A stretch of DNA of 64,000 nt, taken from contig QHVM01000081.1 of assembly GCA_003223555.1 (NCBI GenBank), positions 1 to 64,000 of the forward strand. Reading direction: 5' to 3'. This document shows positions 18,891-28,534 of this stretch, in pieces. Each line of letters starts with the position of its first letter. Position 1 is the first letter of the stretch. The notes under the pieces are model-generated. The model saw nothing but the letters and a program-made list of their open reading frames with translations, had not been told where the DNA came from and did no database searches. The DNA comes from Acidobacteriota bacterium. GTDB lineage: Bacteria > Acidobacteriota > Vicinamibacteria > Fen-336. Made by a program: the position numbers and the translations under genes.

Positions 18891-19912
18891 GAGGAGAGCG
18901 AGCACCCTCCGAGCCGGCGGACACCAAGGAGCTGAACTGGACGCGTTACAAGCCCGGTCAGCCACGAGGCCATTACGAGAGCTTCTTCCAGCGGGCCAAC
19001 CATCCGACGCGGCCGCTGGCCTTCTGGATCCGCTACACGATCTTCAGCCCCACCGGACACCCGGAGAAGGCGATCGGCGAGCTGTGGGCCATGTTCTTCA
19101 ACGGCGAGACGGGCGACCACGTCGCCGTGAAGGAGGAGTACCCGCTCTCGGCCTGCCGGTTCGAGCCGGATGGCTTCGGTGCCCAGGTGGGGGGCGCGGT
19201 GCTGGCGCCGGGCAAGCTGAAGGGCACGTGCGCGGCCCGGTCGCACACGCTGAGCTGGGACCTCGCCTACGAAGGCGACCAGCCGCCGATCCTCTTCCTG
19301 CCCCGGTCGATGTACGAAGGGAATTTTCCGAAGGCGAAGAGCTTCATCGGAGTGCCGATGGCGGTGTACGACGGCTCGGTCAGCGTCGACGGGAAGAGCT
19401 TCGACGTCCAGAAGTGGGTCGGGAGCCAGAACCACAACTGGGGAAGCCGGCACACCGACTACTATGCGTTCGGGCAGGTGGCCGGCTTCGACGACGCCCC
19501 GGACAGCTTTCTCGAGGTCGTCTCCGCCCGGCTGAAGTTCGGGCCGGTATGGACGCCCATGTTGACGCCCATGGTCCTGCGTCATCGCGGCCAGGAGCAC
19601 GCGTTCGTCAGGTTGCCGCAGACCCTGAGGGCCAGGGGCAGGTTCCGCTACTTCCACTGGGAGTTCGGCGCCGAGAACCACGCGGTCAAGATCGCCGGGG
19701 AGATCTCGGCGCCCCGGGAGGCCTTCGTGGGGCTGACCTACTACAACCCGCCGGGGGGCATCAAGCACTGCCTGAACAGCAAGCTCGCCTCCTGCCGGCT
19801 GACCGTGACCGACAAGTCCACGGGCGGGCAGGAAACCCTGAAGGCGCAGCACCGCACCGCCTTCGAGATCCTGACCGACGATCGGACGCACGGCGTGCCG
19901 ATCCGGGTCTAA
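18887..19912 (+). CDS. AttH/CrtC-like lipocalin-fold protein
   Basis: FWIRYTIFSP...WDLAYEGDQPPILFLP...WVGSQNHNWGSRHTDYYAFGQVAGF pattern resembles CrtC/tocopherol-cyclase-like lipocalins. Confidence 0.55.
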   Translation: MRGERAPSEPADTKELNWTRYKPGQPRGHYESFFQRANHPTRPLAFWIRYTIFSPTGHPEKAIGELWAMFFNGETGDHVAVKEEYPLSACRFEPDGFGAQVGGAVLAPGKLKGTCAARSHTLSWDLAYEGDQPPILFLPRSMYEGNFPKAKSFIGVPMAVYDGSVSVDGKSFDVQKWVGSQNHNWGSRHTDYYAFGQVAGFDDAPDSFLEVVSARLKFGPVWTPMLTPMVLRHRGQEHAFVRLPQTLRARGRFRYFHWEFGAENHAVKIAGEISAPREAFVGLTYYNPPGGIKHCLNSKLASCRLTVTDKSTGGQETLKAQHRTAFEILTDDRTHGVPIRV

Positions 19913-19922
19913 CCGCGAAGCC

Positions 19923-21794
19923 TCAGGGCGGGGAGAGGGCCGGGCGTGAGGACGGCGCCCGGCCGGAGTTCCGGCGCTTGGCCAGCCGGCCGGGGGCCGA
20001 ATCCCCGGATCTCGAGGCCGCCCATCCTTCGAGCTGCTTGAGCGCCGCTTCGTAGCCGGCGGTCACGATGGCCTCGAGCGACTTGAAATCGAAGAGACCG
20101 ATCGGGGCCGGGGAGACCTGCACGCAGAAATCGGCCTCCCGCTCCAGGGACTCCTGGGCCTGGGCGCTGTTGAGCAGGGTCGCGCAGAGGAGGATGCTGG
20201 CGATGTTCGGTCCTTCGGTGCGCGATTTGAAGGGGTTGAGCCGCTGGGCGAGGACTCGCCAGCCCGAGAGATGCTCCCCGAACGCGTCGCCCGACTCGAG
20301 ACCGCTGGTCGTGTTCACGTTGACGGCGAGAACCTTTCCCCCGTTGCAGAACCGCCGCATCACGTCGACCGGCAGCCGGTTCATCAGGCCGCCATCGACC
20401 AGCAGGTCGCGATCATGGAAGACCGGCGGGAGGATCCCCGGGAGCGAGACGCTCGCGCGTATGGCCTTCCGGAGAAGGCCCCGCCGGTGCACCACCATCC
20501 GGGCCCGGCTCAGGTTGCTCGATACGCAGAAATAGCTCAGCCACAGGTCCTCGATCATCAGGTCCTCGAACGTGCGCTCCAGGGCCTTCGAGACCCTCCG
20601 GCCGGAGATCAAGGAGACGAACGGAAGAGTGAAGTCCAGGAGCGAGCCGGGGGCGACCAGGCGTTCCCTGGCCGTCGCCACCAGGCCTTCGTAGTCCAGG
20701 CCCTTCGCCAGCGCGCCGGCAATGATGGCTCCGCTGCTGGTCCCGCCGATGAGGTCGATGGGAATGCCCAGCTCCTGGATCGCCCGGATCGCGCCGATGT
20801 GGGCCATGCCCCGCGCGCCGCCGCCTCCCAGCACCAGGCCCACCGCCCGTCCGGTGAGGAAGCGGGCGAGCCGCTCGTAATCGGCGTCGGAGTGGGCGCG
20901 AAGGTGATGGTGCCCGTCGACGTGACGCGCCGCCAGCCAGCCCTGGGTGCCGATCGGCCGCCGCGCGTCGTCCGGGTGCAACAGCACGAGGTCCCGGCGG
21001 GCGGCCAGGCCGCGCCAGTCGAAAGGCTGGATCTCGGCTTCGGCCTCCCCGATCGCCGGATCGGAGCCTCCGAGCCCGACGGCCAGGACGTGATCGGCCT
21101 GCCGCAGGCACCGGCGCGTCCACTCGGATTGCGTCGCGTCGGATTCGTAGATGACGTAGCGGTACTTCGTCTCCTGCTCGCTGAGCCAGGCCGCGATGGC
21201 GCTGTCGGCCGCCGTTCCCGGCCGACGCGCGGGGCCGGGCCGGCGCTCGAACCGATCCCGGTTCAGGTGCAAGGTCGGCCCGACCGCGCCGAGAGCCCGG
21301 GCCAGGCGCTCGGCGAAGCTGGACAGCGGCGCGTCCCGTCCGGCCGGCACGACGGCGATGGTCGCGACCGTGCTCTCGACGCGGGGGAAGAGTATCGTGC
21401 GTCGAAGCCGCATCAGGTTGACGCGGGCGATCTGCTTCATGGCCAGGGGGTGCTTCTCCATGAAATGGTCGAACACCTCCTTGGACAGCTTGAGCAGCTC
21501 GCTGTCCCGGACCGCGCGAACGGTGGCCGACCGGGGCTCGTCGATGAGCAGCGCCATCTCACCGACGACCTCCCCGCGGCCCACTTCTCCGACGACGATC
21601 TCGTCGCCCTCGGCGCGCTCGACGTAGGCGCGCAGCCGGCCGCTGACGAGGAGGTACATGCAGTCGCCGGGCTCCCCCTGCCGGATGAGGGTCTCCCCGC
21701 TCGGAAGGTGGACCCGTTCGAACTCCGACTCCAGCTCCCGGAGGGCCGAGTCGCTCAGCCCGCGGAACAGCTCCGGATACGAAGGGAAGTCCAT
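19923..21794 (-). CDS. patatin-like phospholipase with N-terminal cyclic nucleotide-binding domain (NTE-type)
   Basis: CNB: IRQGEPGDCMYLLVSGRLRAYV...GEMALL...RSATVRA; patatin GGGGARGMAHIG, GGTSSGAI, VDGGLMNRLP. Confidence 0.92.
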   Translation of the reverse strand: MDFPSYPELFRGLSDSALRELESEFERVHLPSGETLIRQGEPGDCMYLLVSGRLRAYVERAEGDEIVVGEVGRGEVVGEMALLIDEPRSATVRAVRDSELLKLSKEVFDHFMEKHPLAMKQIARVNLMRLRRTILFPRVESTVATIAVVPAGRDAPLSSFAERLARALGAVGPTLHLNRDRFERRPGPARRPGTAADSAIAAWLSEQETKYRYVIYESDATQSEWTRRCLRQADHVLAVGLGGSDPAIGEAEAEIQPFDWRGLAARRDLVLLHPDDARRPIGTQGWLAARHVDGHHHLRAHSDADYERLARFLTGRAVGLVLGGGGARGMAHIGAIRAIQELGIPIDLIGGTSSGAIIAGALAKGLDYEGLVATARERLVAPGSLLDFTLPFVSLISGRRVSKALERTFEDLMIEDLWLSYFCVSSNLSRARMVVHRRGLLRKAIRASVSLPGILPPVFHDRDLLVDGGLMNRLPVDVMRRFCNGGKVLAVNVNTTSGLESGDAFGEHLSGWRVLAQRLNPFKSRTEGPNIASILLCATLLNSAQAQESLEREADFCVQVSPAPIGLFDFKSLEAIVTAGYEAALKQLEGWAASRSGDSAPGRLAKRRNSGRAPSSRPALSPP

Positions 21795-21836
21795 CGATCT
21801 GTCGGTCCCTTCACAGGTCCTGCGGCGGCGCGGCGC

Positions 21837-23279
21837 CTACAGCCGCGAGTGCGGGCGGCCGGCGGCGGCGCGCTGGAGCGACGGCAGCGCGACGCCGTTC
21901 TCCATCGAACGCTTCATCAGGTCCGTTCCCATCTCCCAGACCGGCCCCAGGACGTCCTTGCAGCCTTGCAGCACCTGGTCCAGCGCGTTCACGAAGTAAT
22001 CGACCTCGGCTTCGGTCGCGACGAGCGGCGGGGTGCAGTCCAGCACGTCCGGGTCATGACCGGCCGTCTGCGTGATGATCCGATGGTGCTTCATCAGGGC
22101 CATCACGATGCACTGGCCGAAGAACCCCTCGGCCGTCTCGCGGGCCAGCTTCCACGACATCTTCTGCTGGAGCGTGCGCGGCGTGCCGAAGCGCACCGCC
22201 ACGAACAGTCCCCGGCCTCGCACCTCGGCGATGAACTCGTGCCGGCGCTGCAGCTCCTTCAGCCGCTCCAGGAGGAGCGCCCCCAACCGGGCCGAGTTCT
22301 CCACCAGGCCTTCGCTGTCCAGCACGTGCAGGGTGGCCAGGCCGGCCACCATCGCCAGGTTGTTGGCCTCGAAGGTCGAGAAATGGATGACGCAGTTGTC
22401 GATGTTGTCGAAGACCTTGAGGAAGATGCTGCGCCGCATCAGCGTCGCGCTGACCGGCACGAACCCGCCGCTGAGCGCCTTGGCCAGGCAGATCATGTCG
22501 GGCTCGAGGTTCCAGTGCTCGGCGGCCAGGAACTTCCCGGTCCGCCCGAGGCCGGTCTGGACCTCGTCGAGCACGAAGAGCGTCCCATGGGCCCGGCAGA
22601 GCTCCTGGGCCCGCGGGAGGTAGTCGTCGCTCGGCACCACGATCCCGGCCTCGCCCTGGATCGGCTCGACGATGAAGGCGGCCACGTCGCGGTTCCTGAG
22701 CATCGTCTCCAGGGCGGCGACGTCGTTGAACGGCACGAGACCGCAGTCCGGCACCACCGGCCGGAAGCCCGGCTGCCACATCTCGGGCTGCCCGGACAGC
22801 GACAGGGCGCCGTAGGTGAGGCCGTGGTACGCGCTCTCGGCGGCCAGGAGCTTCGAGCGCCCGGTGGCGCGCCGGCTGAACTTCATCGCCATCTCGACCG
22901 CTTCGGAGCCGGAGTTGCCGAACCGGACCAGCTCGAGGCCCGCCGGCGCGCGGCGGACCAGTTCCCGGGCCAGGGCCGCGCTCAGGGGGGAGGCGTCCAT
23001 CTGCAGCATGTTCGGCCAGTCGAGCATCAAGGCGTCGGCCAGCGCCTGGCGCACCACCGGGTGGTTGTGACCCAGGTTCAAGACCCGGTAGCCGGACAGG
23101 AAATCCAGGTACCGATGGCCGTCGGCGTCGTAGACATAGCAGCCCTGGGCCCGCTGGTAGGGCTTGTCGAGGCCGATGATCTTGAGCGCCTGGACGAAGG
23201 TCGGATTGAAATACCGATCGGCCAGGTCGAACTTCTGCGGCAGGTTCTCGAGAAAGAGCCGGTCGACGTTCAGCGCCAT
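21837..23279 (-). CDS. class III PLP-dependent aminotransferase
   Basis: NSGSEAVEMAMKFSRRATGRSKLLAAESAYHGLTYGALS...FVLDEVQTGLGRTG...CLAKALSGG. Confidence 0.93.
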   Translation of the reverse strand: MALNVDRLFLENLPQKFDLADRYFNPTFVQALKIIGLDKPYQRAQGCYVYDADGHRYLDFLSGYRVLNLGHNHPVVRQALADALMLDWPNMLQMDASPLSAALARELVRRAPAGLELVRFGNSGSEAVEMAMKFSRRATGRSKLLAAESAYHGLTYGALSLSGQPEMWQPGFRPVVPDCGLVPFNDVAALETMLRNRDVAAFIVEPIQGEAGIVVPSDDYLPRAQELCRAHGTLFVLDEVQTGLGRTGKFLAAEHWNLEPDMICLAKALSGGFVPVSATLMRRSIFLKVFDNIDNCVIHFSTFEANNLAMVAGLATLHVLDSEGLVENSARLGALLLERLKELQRRHEFIAEVRGRGLFVAVRFGTPRTLQQKMSWKLARETAEGFFGQCIVMALMKHHRIITQTAGHDPDVLDCTPPLVATEAEVDYFVNALDQVLQGCKDVLGPVWEMGTDLMKRSMENGVALPSLQRAAAGRPHSRL

Positions 23280-23364
23280 GGTCGGTTCCCCATCAGGCCC
23301 GGGTCCTCGCTGGATCCCCGAGCGGTCATCGAGTCGCCGCGGCCGCGCCCCACCTCCCGACGAA

Positions 23365-25164
23365 TCAGGGCAGGTAATGGGCGAGCCGCTTGATGTTGAG
23401 AAGATTCCGGTAGCTCACGTTGTCAGTGGTCGAGTTGCCCCCGAAAGTCCCGCACCCGAGCGTCAGGGACGGCATCAAGCCCGTGGTGAAGCCGATGACG
23501 CCGTGCGACGCCGGCGAGTTCGCCAGGATCCGGCTGGCCGGCATCGCGGCGGCGAACCGGTCGATCGTCTCTTCGTTCCGCGTATGAATGACGGCGGTGT
23601 GACCCGTCCCTTCGCGCTGGAGGAGGTCGAGCGACAGCCGGAACCCTTCCTGCTCGTCGGCGACCGTGAACAGGCTCAGGATGGGGGCCATCTTCTCGCG
23701 GCCGTAGGCTTCTTCCCCCCCGACCGCCTCGGTGGGCACCACGATGAGCTGGATGGGATGGTCCCTCTTGATCTCGGCGACCATCGCCACGTCGGACGCC
23801 TTCTGGCCGCAGACCTCCGCACGGAAGTGGTGGGTCCCGGGAAGCACGAGGAGGGCGGTCAGCCTCTGCGCCTCCTCCGGGGTCAATACCGCCGCCCCGG
23901 CCTTGATCAGCGCCTCGATGAACGCCTCGCGGACGGATGCGACGACCACCAGGTTGTTCTCCGACCCGCAGACCAGGCCGTTGTCGAAGGACTTGCTCAT
24001 GACGACGCTCTCGGCGGCGTACTCCAGGTCGGCGTCGGCACAGATGAGCGCGGGAGCGTTCCCCGGCCCGACGCCGATGGTCGGGGTCCCCGACCCGTAG
24101 GCGGCCTTCACCATGCTCGCCCCTCCGGTGGCGAGGACCAGCGACACCTTCGGATGGCGCATGAGGATCTCGGTCTTCTTGCGGGAATGGCCGTGCTTGA
24201 TCCACTGCACGAGGTCGGCGGGAGCCCCGCACTTCTGCAAGGCGTCCTGGATGATCGTCCCCAGCGAGGGCCCGACCTCCCGGATGGAGCGCGGGAAGCT
24301 CAGGATCAGGGCGTTGCGCGCCTTGACGGCGATGAGCGCCTTGAAGATCGCGGTTGCCGCGGGGTTGGTCGCGGGAATGAGGCCGACGACGATGCCGGCC
24401 GGGGACGCGATCTCGCTCACCTTTCGGGCCTCGTCGGTGCCGAGGAGCCCGCTCGCGGGCCGCCCGACCAGGGAGCGGTAGACACCCATGCTCGCGATGA
24501 GGTTCTTGCAGACCTTGTCCGGCACGTTCCCGATCCGGGTGACGCGGACGGTGTCCTCGGCCAGCTCCTTGGCGCGGATGGCGAAGGACTGGGCCACGAC
24601 CAGCAGCAGGGAGTCGATCCGCTCCTCCGGCCAGTCCTGGATCTCCCGCTGGGCGACCGCCGCCCGCGCCACCAGCTCGTCCACTTCCGGATCGCGCGTG
24701 GTGAAGATGGCGTCGCCCAGCCGCTCGTTCGCGCTGCGCAGCTTGATCCCGGCGCTCCGGCCCAGGGCCAGGTACAGGGCGGCGAGGGCCCGGGGGTTGG
24801 CTTCCTCCAGCCGTTCCAGGTCCTCCTTGTCGACGCGGCGGGCGCGCACGTCGGTGTGCGCGAAGGCGCTCGCCGAGCGGGGCATCCCGTCCAGGATGCT
24901 GATCTCTCCCAGGATCGACCCCGCATCGAGGAACCCCAGCACGTCTTCGGAGTCCAGCTCGCTGCGGTCCAGCTCTATGCGGACCCGGCCCTCATCGATG
25001 AAGTAGCAGCAGTCCCCCGGGGAGCCGGCCTTGAAGATGCAGGTGCTCGCGGGAAAGGAGATGCTTCGAGAATACCGTTCCAGGGCCGCGGCTTCGTGCT
25101 CGCCGAGGAGTCTTCGCGGCTGAGGCTCAGGCACGGGCGCGGGCATGGACATGGGAAGCTTCAC
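23365..25164 (-). CDS. cyclic nucleotide-binding domain fused to CoA-acylating-type aldehyde dehydrogenase
   Basis: N-term CNB: FKAGSPGDCCYFIDEGRVRIEL...GEISILDGMPRSASAFA. C-term: IPATNPAATAIFK...VGPGNAPALI...SKSFDNGLVCGSENNLVV (catalytic Cys, AdhE/EutE-like). Confidence 0.88.
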   Translation of the reverse strand: MKLPMSMPAPVPEPQPRRLLGEHEAAALERYSRSISFPASTCIFKAGSPGDCCYFIDEGRVRIELDRSELDSEDVLGFLDAGSILGEISILDGMPRSASAFAHTDVRARRVDKEDLERLEEANPRALAALYLALGRSAGIKLRSANERLGDAIFTTRDPEVDELVARAAVAQREIQDWPEERIDSLLLVVAQSFAIRAKELAEDTVRVTRIGNVPDKVCKNLIASMGVYRSLVGRPASGLLGTDEARKVSEIASPAGIVVGLIPATNPAATAIFKALIAVKARNALILSFPRSIREVGPSLGTIIQDALQKCGAPADLVQWIKHGHSRKKTEILMRHPKVSLVLATGGASMVKAAYGSGTPTIGVGPGNAPALICADADLEYAAESVVMSKSFDNGLVCGSENNLVVVASVREAFIEALIKAGAAVLTPEEAQRLTALLVLPGTHHFRAEVCGQKASDVAMVAEIKRDHPIQLIVVPTEAVGGEEAYGREKMAPILSLFTVADEQEGFRLSLDLLQREGTGHTAVIHTRNEETIDRFAAAMPASRILANSPASHGVIGFTTGLMPSLTLGCGTFGGNSTTDNVSYRNLLNIKRLAHYLP

Positions 25165-25209
25165 CCACGGTCTACGGCTCAGGAAACGCGCTTGATCAGA
25201 TGGCCCCCC

Positions 25210-25237
25210 ATAGTAAGGTAAAGGCGCGTGGTGTCAA
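25210..25237 (-). promoter_or_regulatory. sigma70-type promoter for the minus-strand CNB-ALDH gene
   Basis: On the minus strand: TTGACA (25237-25232), 16-nt spacer, TACTAT (25215-25210), upstream of the start at 25164. Confidence 0.65.
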
Positions 25238-25320
25238 GCCGGACCGGCAGCATCGGGTCGTGGCGGTCCCGCAGTGGGGGCCTCACCGGCGATTGACGGA
25301 CGCGCCGTCGACGGGGTAGA

Positions 25321-26754
25321 GTGCGCGCCGTTCCCGACTCCGCCCCCGGACCGCGGCGCCGACTCATTGATCCGCTCGAGAAAGACGACTTGCCCCTGAG
25401 CGCCAGCAAGGCTCCCCGACCGCCGGGACTGCCGATCGTCGGCCACATCCCCCAGTGGACGAAGGACCCGGTCAAGCTGATGACGGAGGCGGCGCGCTAC
25501 GGCGACGTGGTTCGCCTCCAGCTGCCCGGCGAGACCTACCTTCTCAACCATCCCGACCACGTGAAGCGCGTCCTGCAGGACAACCACCTGAACTACGAGA
25601 AGGGCTGGGTGTTCGACCGGATCAAGCCCTATTGGGGCGAGAGCCTGCTCACCGCCGAGGGCGACCACTGGCGCCAGCAGCGGCGGCGGGTCCAGCCCAC
25701 GTTCAAGCGCGAGCATACCGTCGACTTCGCGCCGACCATCACCCGGCGCACCGCGGAGATGCTCGACCGCTGGCAGGAGTCCGCCGAGAACGGCCGGGAG
25801 CTCGTCCTCTACAACGAGATGACCCAGCTCGCGCTCGTCATCATCGGGGACGTGCTGTTCGGGGTCGGGCTCTGGAAGCAGGTGGCCGAGATGGCCGGGG
25901 CCGTCCAGACGGCGCTGCGCGTACTCAAGACGCGGGTGGCCGCCTTGCTGCCGCTGCCGCTGTGGATCCCGACCCCGCAGAACCGCCGCTTCAACCGCGC
26001 CATGCGCACCTTGAACGACGGCATCGCCCGGATCATGGAGGAGAACCGCCGGGCGGAGGACGGAGGACGCAACTTCCTCAAGATGCTGATGGAGGCCCGC
26101 GACTCGGAGACCGGGGAGCGCATGAGCGACAAGCAGCTTCACGAGGAAGCGATCGGGATGTTGCAGCAGGGCCACGACACCATCGGGGAGACGCTGGCCT
26201 GGACGTGGTACCTGCTGTCCCTCCATCCCGAGGTCGAACGGAAGCTGTACGCCGAGGTGACCCGCGTCCTCGGCGATCGAGTCCCGGTCGTCGACGACCT
26301 CGCCCAGCTCAAGTACGCCAACATGGTCGTGCAGGAGTCGCTGCGCATCTTTCCCCCGGTCTGGATCATCCCGCGCGACGCCATCAAGGACGACGAGATC
26401 GGCGGCCATCGGATCCCCGCGGGCTCCACCGTCCTGCTGAGCCCGTATCTCACGCACCGGCACTCGGCGTTCTGGGAGAACCCGGAGGGGTTCGATCCCG
26501 AGCGCTTCCTGCCCGACCGGTCCAAGGGCCGCCCCCGCTACGCCTATTTCCCCTTCGGCGGCGGGCCGAGGCTGTGCATGGGCGTGGACATGGCCATCAT
26601 GGAAACGCTGCTCATCATGGTCATGGTCGTGCAGAGGTACCGGCTCCACCTCGTCTCGTGCCACCGCGAGGAGCCCGAGTGCATCCTGGACATGATCCCG
26701 CGTCACGGCGTCCGGGCGACGCTGCAGAAGCAGGCCCGGCCCGCGCCCCCCTGA
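25321..26754 (+). CDS. cytochrome P450
   Basis: QQGHDTIGETLAWTWYLL, QESLRIFP (ExxR), FGGGPRLCMGVDMAIME heme loop. Confidence 0.95.
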   Translation: MRAVPDSAPGPRRRLIDPLEKDDLPLSASKAPRPPGLPIVGHIPQWTKDPVKLMTEAARYGDVVRLQLPGETYLLNHPDHVKRVLQDNHLNYEKGWVFDRIKPYWGESLLTAEGDHWRQQRRRVQPTFKREHTVDFAPTITRRTAEMLDRWQESAENGRELVLYNEMTQLALVIIGDVLFGVGLWKQVAEMAGAVQTALRVLKTRVAALLPLPLWIPTPQNRRFNRAMRTLNDGIARIMEENRRAEDGGRNFLKMLMEARDSETGERMSDKQLHEEAIGMLQQGHDTIGETLAWTWYLLSLHPEVERKLYAEVTRVLGDRVPVVDDLAQLKYANMVVQESLRIFPPVWIIPRDAIKDDEIGGHRIPAGSTVLLSPYLTHRHSAFWENPEGFDPERFLPDRSKGRPRYAYFPFGGGPRLCMGVDMAIMETLLIMVMVVQRYRLHLVSCHREEPECILDMIPRHGVRATLQKQARPAPP

Positions 26755-26886
26755 CCACGAGCCGAGGCTTCTCGCGCCGGCCCGCGCAGGGACGGGACCT
26801 TGACAGGGGCGAGCCCTTCAGGGATGCTCAGCGCCACGCAGCGCACCAAAACCGGGGCCGCCGCGCATTCCAAGGGGATGCCAGGC

Positions 26887-27351
26887 ATGGATGCCAAGAA
26901 TCCGTTTCATACGCGGGCCACCTACGCTCTGATGCGGGTGGACTATCTCACGATCATGGTCGTGCTCAGCGCGGTGGTCCTGTACAACGCGAACCAGGTC
27001 CGCTGGGGGAGGTTCGCCCTGGCCTTCGTGATGATCGACGTCATCGGCTATATCCCCGGGCTCGTCTGGTACCTTCGCAGCCGCACCAACCCGCGCCGCA
27101 TCCCTTCCGTCTTCCACGTCCTCTACAACACCGCCCACAGCTTCGGCGTCAACGCCCTCGTCGCGCTCGTCTGGGGCTGGCTGCTCGGCGGCCGCCTCGA
27201 GTGGGCGATGCTGGCCCTGCCCATCCATCTCTGCGGTGACCGCGGGGTCTTCGGGAACGTCTACAAGCCGTTCGGGCTGTCGTTCGAGCCGGTGAAGCAC
27301 CCGGCGTTCCAGCGCTTCGTGACCGAGTTCGAGGCGGCGGGGAAATGGTGA
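26887..27351 (+). CDS. hypothetical small membrane protein
   Basis: MDAKNPFHTRATYALMRVDYLTIMVVLSAVVLYN; TM segments; co-directional with P450. Confidence 0.55.
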   Translation: MDAKNPFHTRATYALMRVDYLTIMVVLSAVVLYNANQVRWGRFALAFVMIDVIGYIPGLVWYLRSRTNPRRIPSVFHVLYNTAHSFGVNALVALVWGWLLGGRLEWAMLALPIHLCGDRGVFGNVYKPFGLSFEPVKHPAFQRFVTEFEAAGKW

Positions 27352-28451
27352 GCGATCCCGGCCCGGACGGCGGCAAGTCGAGCGTCGCCGCCGCGGGCGC
27401 GGTCCCGGGCGCTTCGGTGCGGCCGGCCCGCCCCGAGCCCTCGCCGGCCGGCGAGGCGCCCGCGCTGACGCCGGCCCGGTTGGCCGAGCTGCTGGAGCGC
27501 TACGGCGACCATCCCTCCATCGGGCTCGTGCTGAACGCCGGCATGGAATACTTCACCGACCGTTCCGCGGCCGGCTTGATCGCCTATCGGCGCGCGGGGC
27601 GGTACCTCTTCCAGTTCGGCGGCGTCTTCGGCCCCCCGGAGGCCAAGCCGGCGCTGCTGCGCGCCTTCCTGGAGTCCGCCCGGGCGCGCGGAGAGCGCGT
27701 CTGCGCGGTACAGCTGCGGGACTCGGAGGTGGACATGTACCACCGGCACGGGTTCCGCATGAACCAGCTCGGGCTCAGCTACACGGTCTCGCTGGCCGAG
27801 TTCAACACGCGCGGCACCAGGTTCATGAAGCTGCGCAACAAGATCAAGCGCGCCAAGGGGCTGGGCATCGAGGTGCGCGAGCTGGGCCGGGATCTCCCGA
27901 TCACCGCGAAGGTGCGCCAGGACCTCGACGCCATCACCCAGGCCTGGGTGCGGGCCAAGGGGCGGCACAAGAAGGTCCTCGAGTTCCTCGTGGGCGAGAT
28001 CGACGCCGTGGAGCGGGAAGGCACGCGCTGCTTCGTCGCCCTCCGGGAAGAGAAGGTCATAGCCTTCATCACCTACGTCCCCTCGTACGGCAGGCTGGCC
28101 GGCCTCATGCACGACCTGAGCCGCCGCTTGCCGGACTGCCCGCCCGGGGTGATGGAGCTGATCAACCTGACGGCGATCGAGCGCTTCCAGTCCGAAGGCG
28201 TCCGCTACCTGAACTTCGGCCTGACCCCGTTCGTGGGCGTTTCCGACGTCCTCGGCAGTCACAGCCGGGTCGTGGCGTGGGTCGTTCGCCTCCTCGAGCG
28301 CCATGGCGAGGCCATCTATCCGGCCATGTCCCAGGTCGCCTACAAGCAGAAATGGTCGCCCCAGATCATCGAGCCTGAATACTTCGCGTTCCAGGGCCGC
28401 TTCCGGCTCGGGTGCCTATGGCAACTGCTGCGTCTGACACGATCGGTGTGA
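27345..28451 (+). CDS. DUF2156 / phosphatidylglycerol lysyltransferase C-terminal-like (GNAT-fold) protein
   Basis: NAGMEYFTDRSAAGLIAYRRAGRYLFQFGGVFG...LRNKIKRAKGLGIEVRE...MELINLTAIERFQSEGVRYLNFGLTPF. Confidence 0.75.
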   Translation: MVSDPGPDGGKSSVAAAGAVPGASVRPARPEPSPAGEAPALTPARLAELLERYGDHPSIGLVLNAGMEYFTDRSAAGLIAYRRAGRYLFQFGGVFGPPEAKPALLRAFLESARARGERVCAVQLRDSEVDMYHRHGFRMNQLGLSYTVSLAEFNTRGTRFMKLRNKIKRAKGLGIEVRELGRDLPITAKVRQDLDAITQAWVRAKGRHKKVLEFLVGEIDAVEREGTRCFVALREEKVIAFITYVPSYGRLAGLMHDLSRRLPDCPPGVMELINLTAIERFQSEGVRYLNFGLTPFVGVSDVLGSHSRVVAWVVRLLERHGEAIYPAMSQVAYKQKWSPQIIEPEYFAFQGRFRLGCLWQLLRLTRSV

Positions 28452-28534
28452 CCGTGGTCGCCCGGCCCTGAGACCGGGCCTCCGCCAGGCGCTGGGCTGG
28501 ACGCGGCTCCGCTCGAAGGTCCGCAGAGGGTTCG

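Noticed and set aside
20271-23393. 1040-aa ORF on the plus strand
   Set aside because: Antisense to clear patatin and aminotransferase genes; low-complexity composition typical of GC-rich antisense frames.
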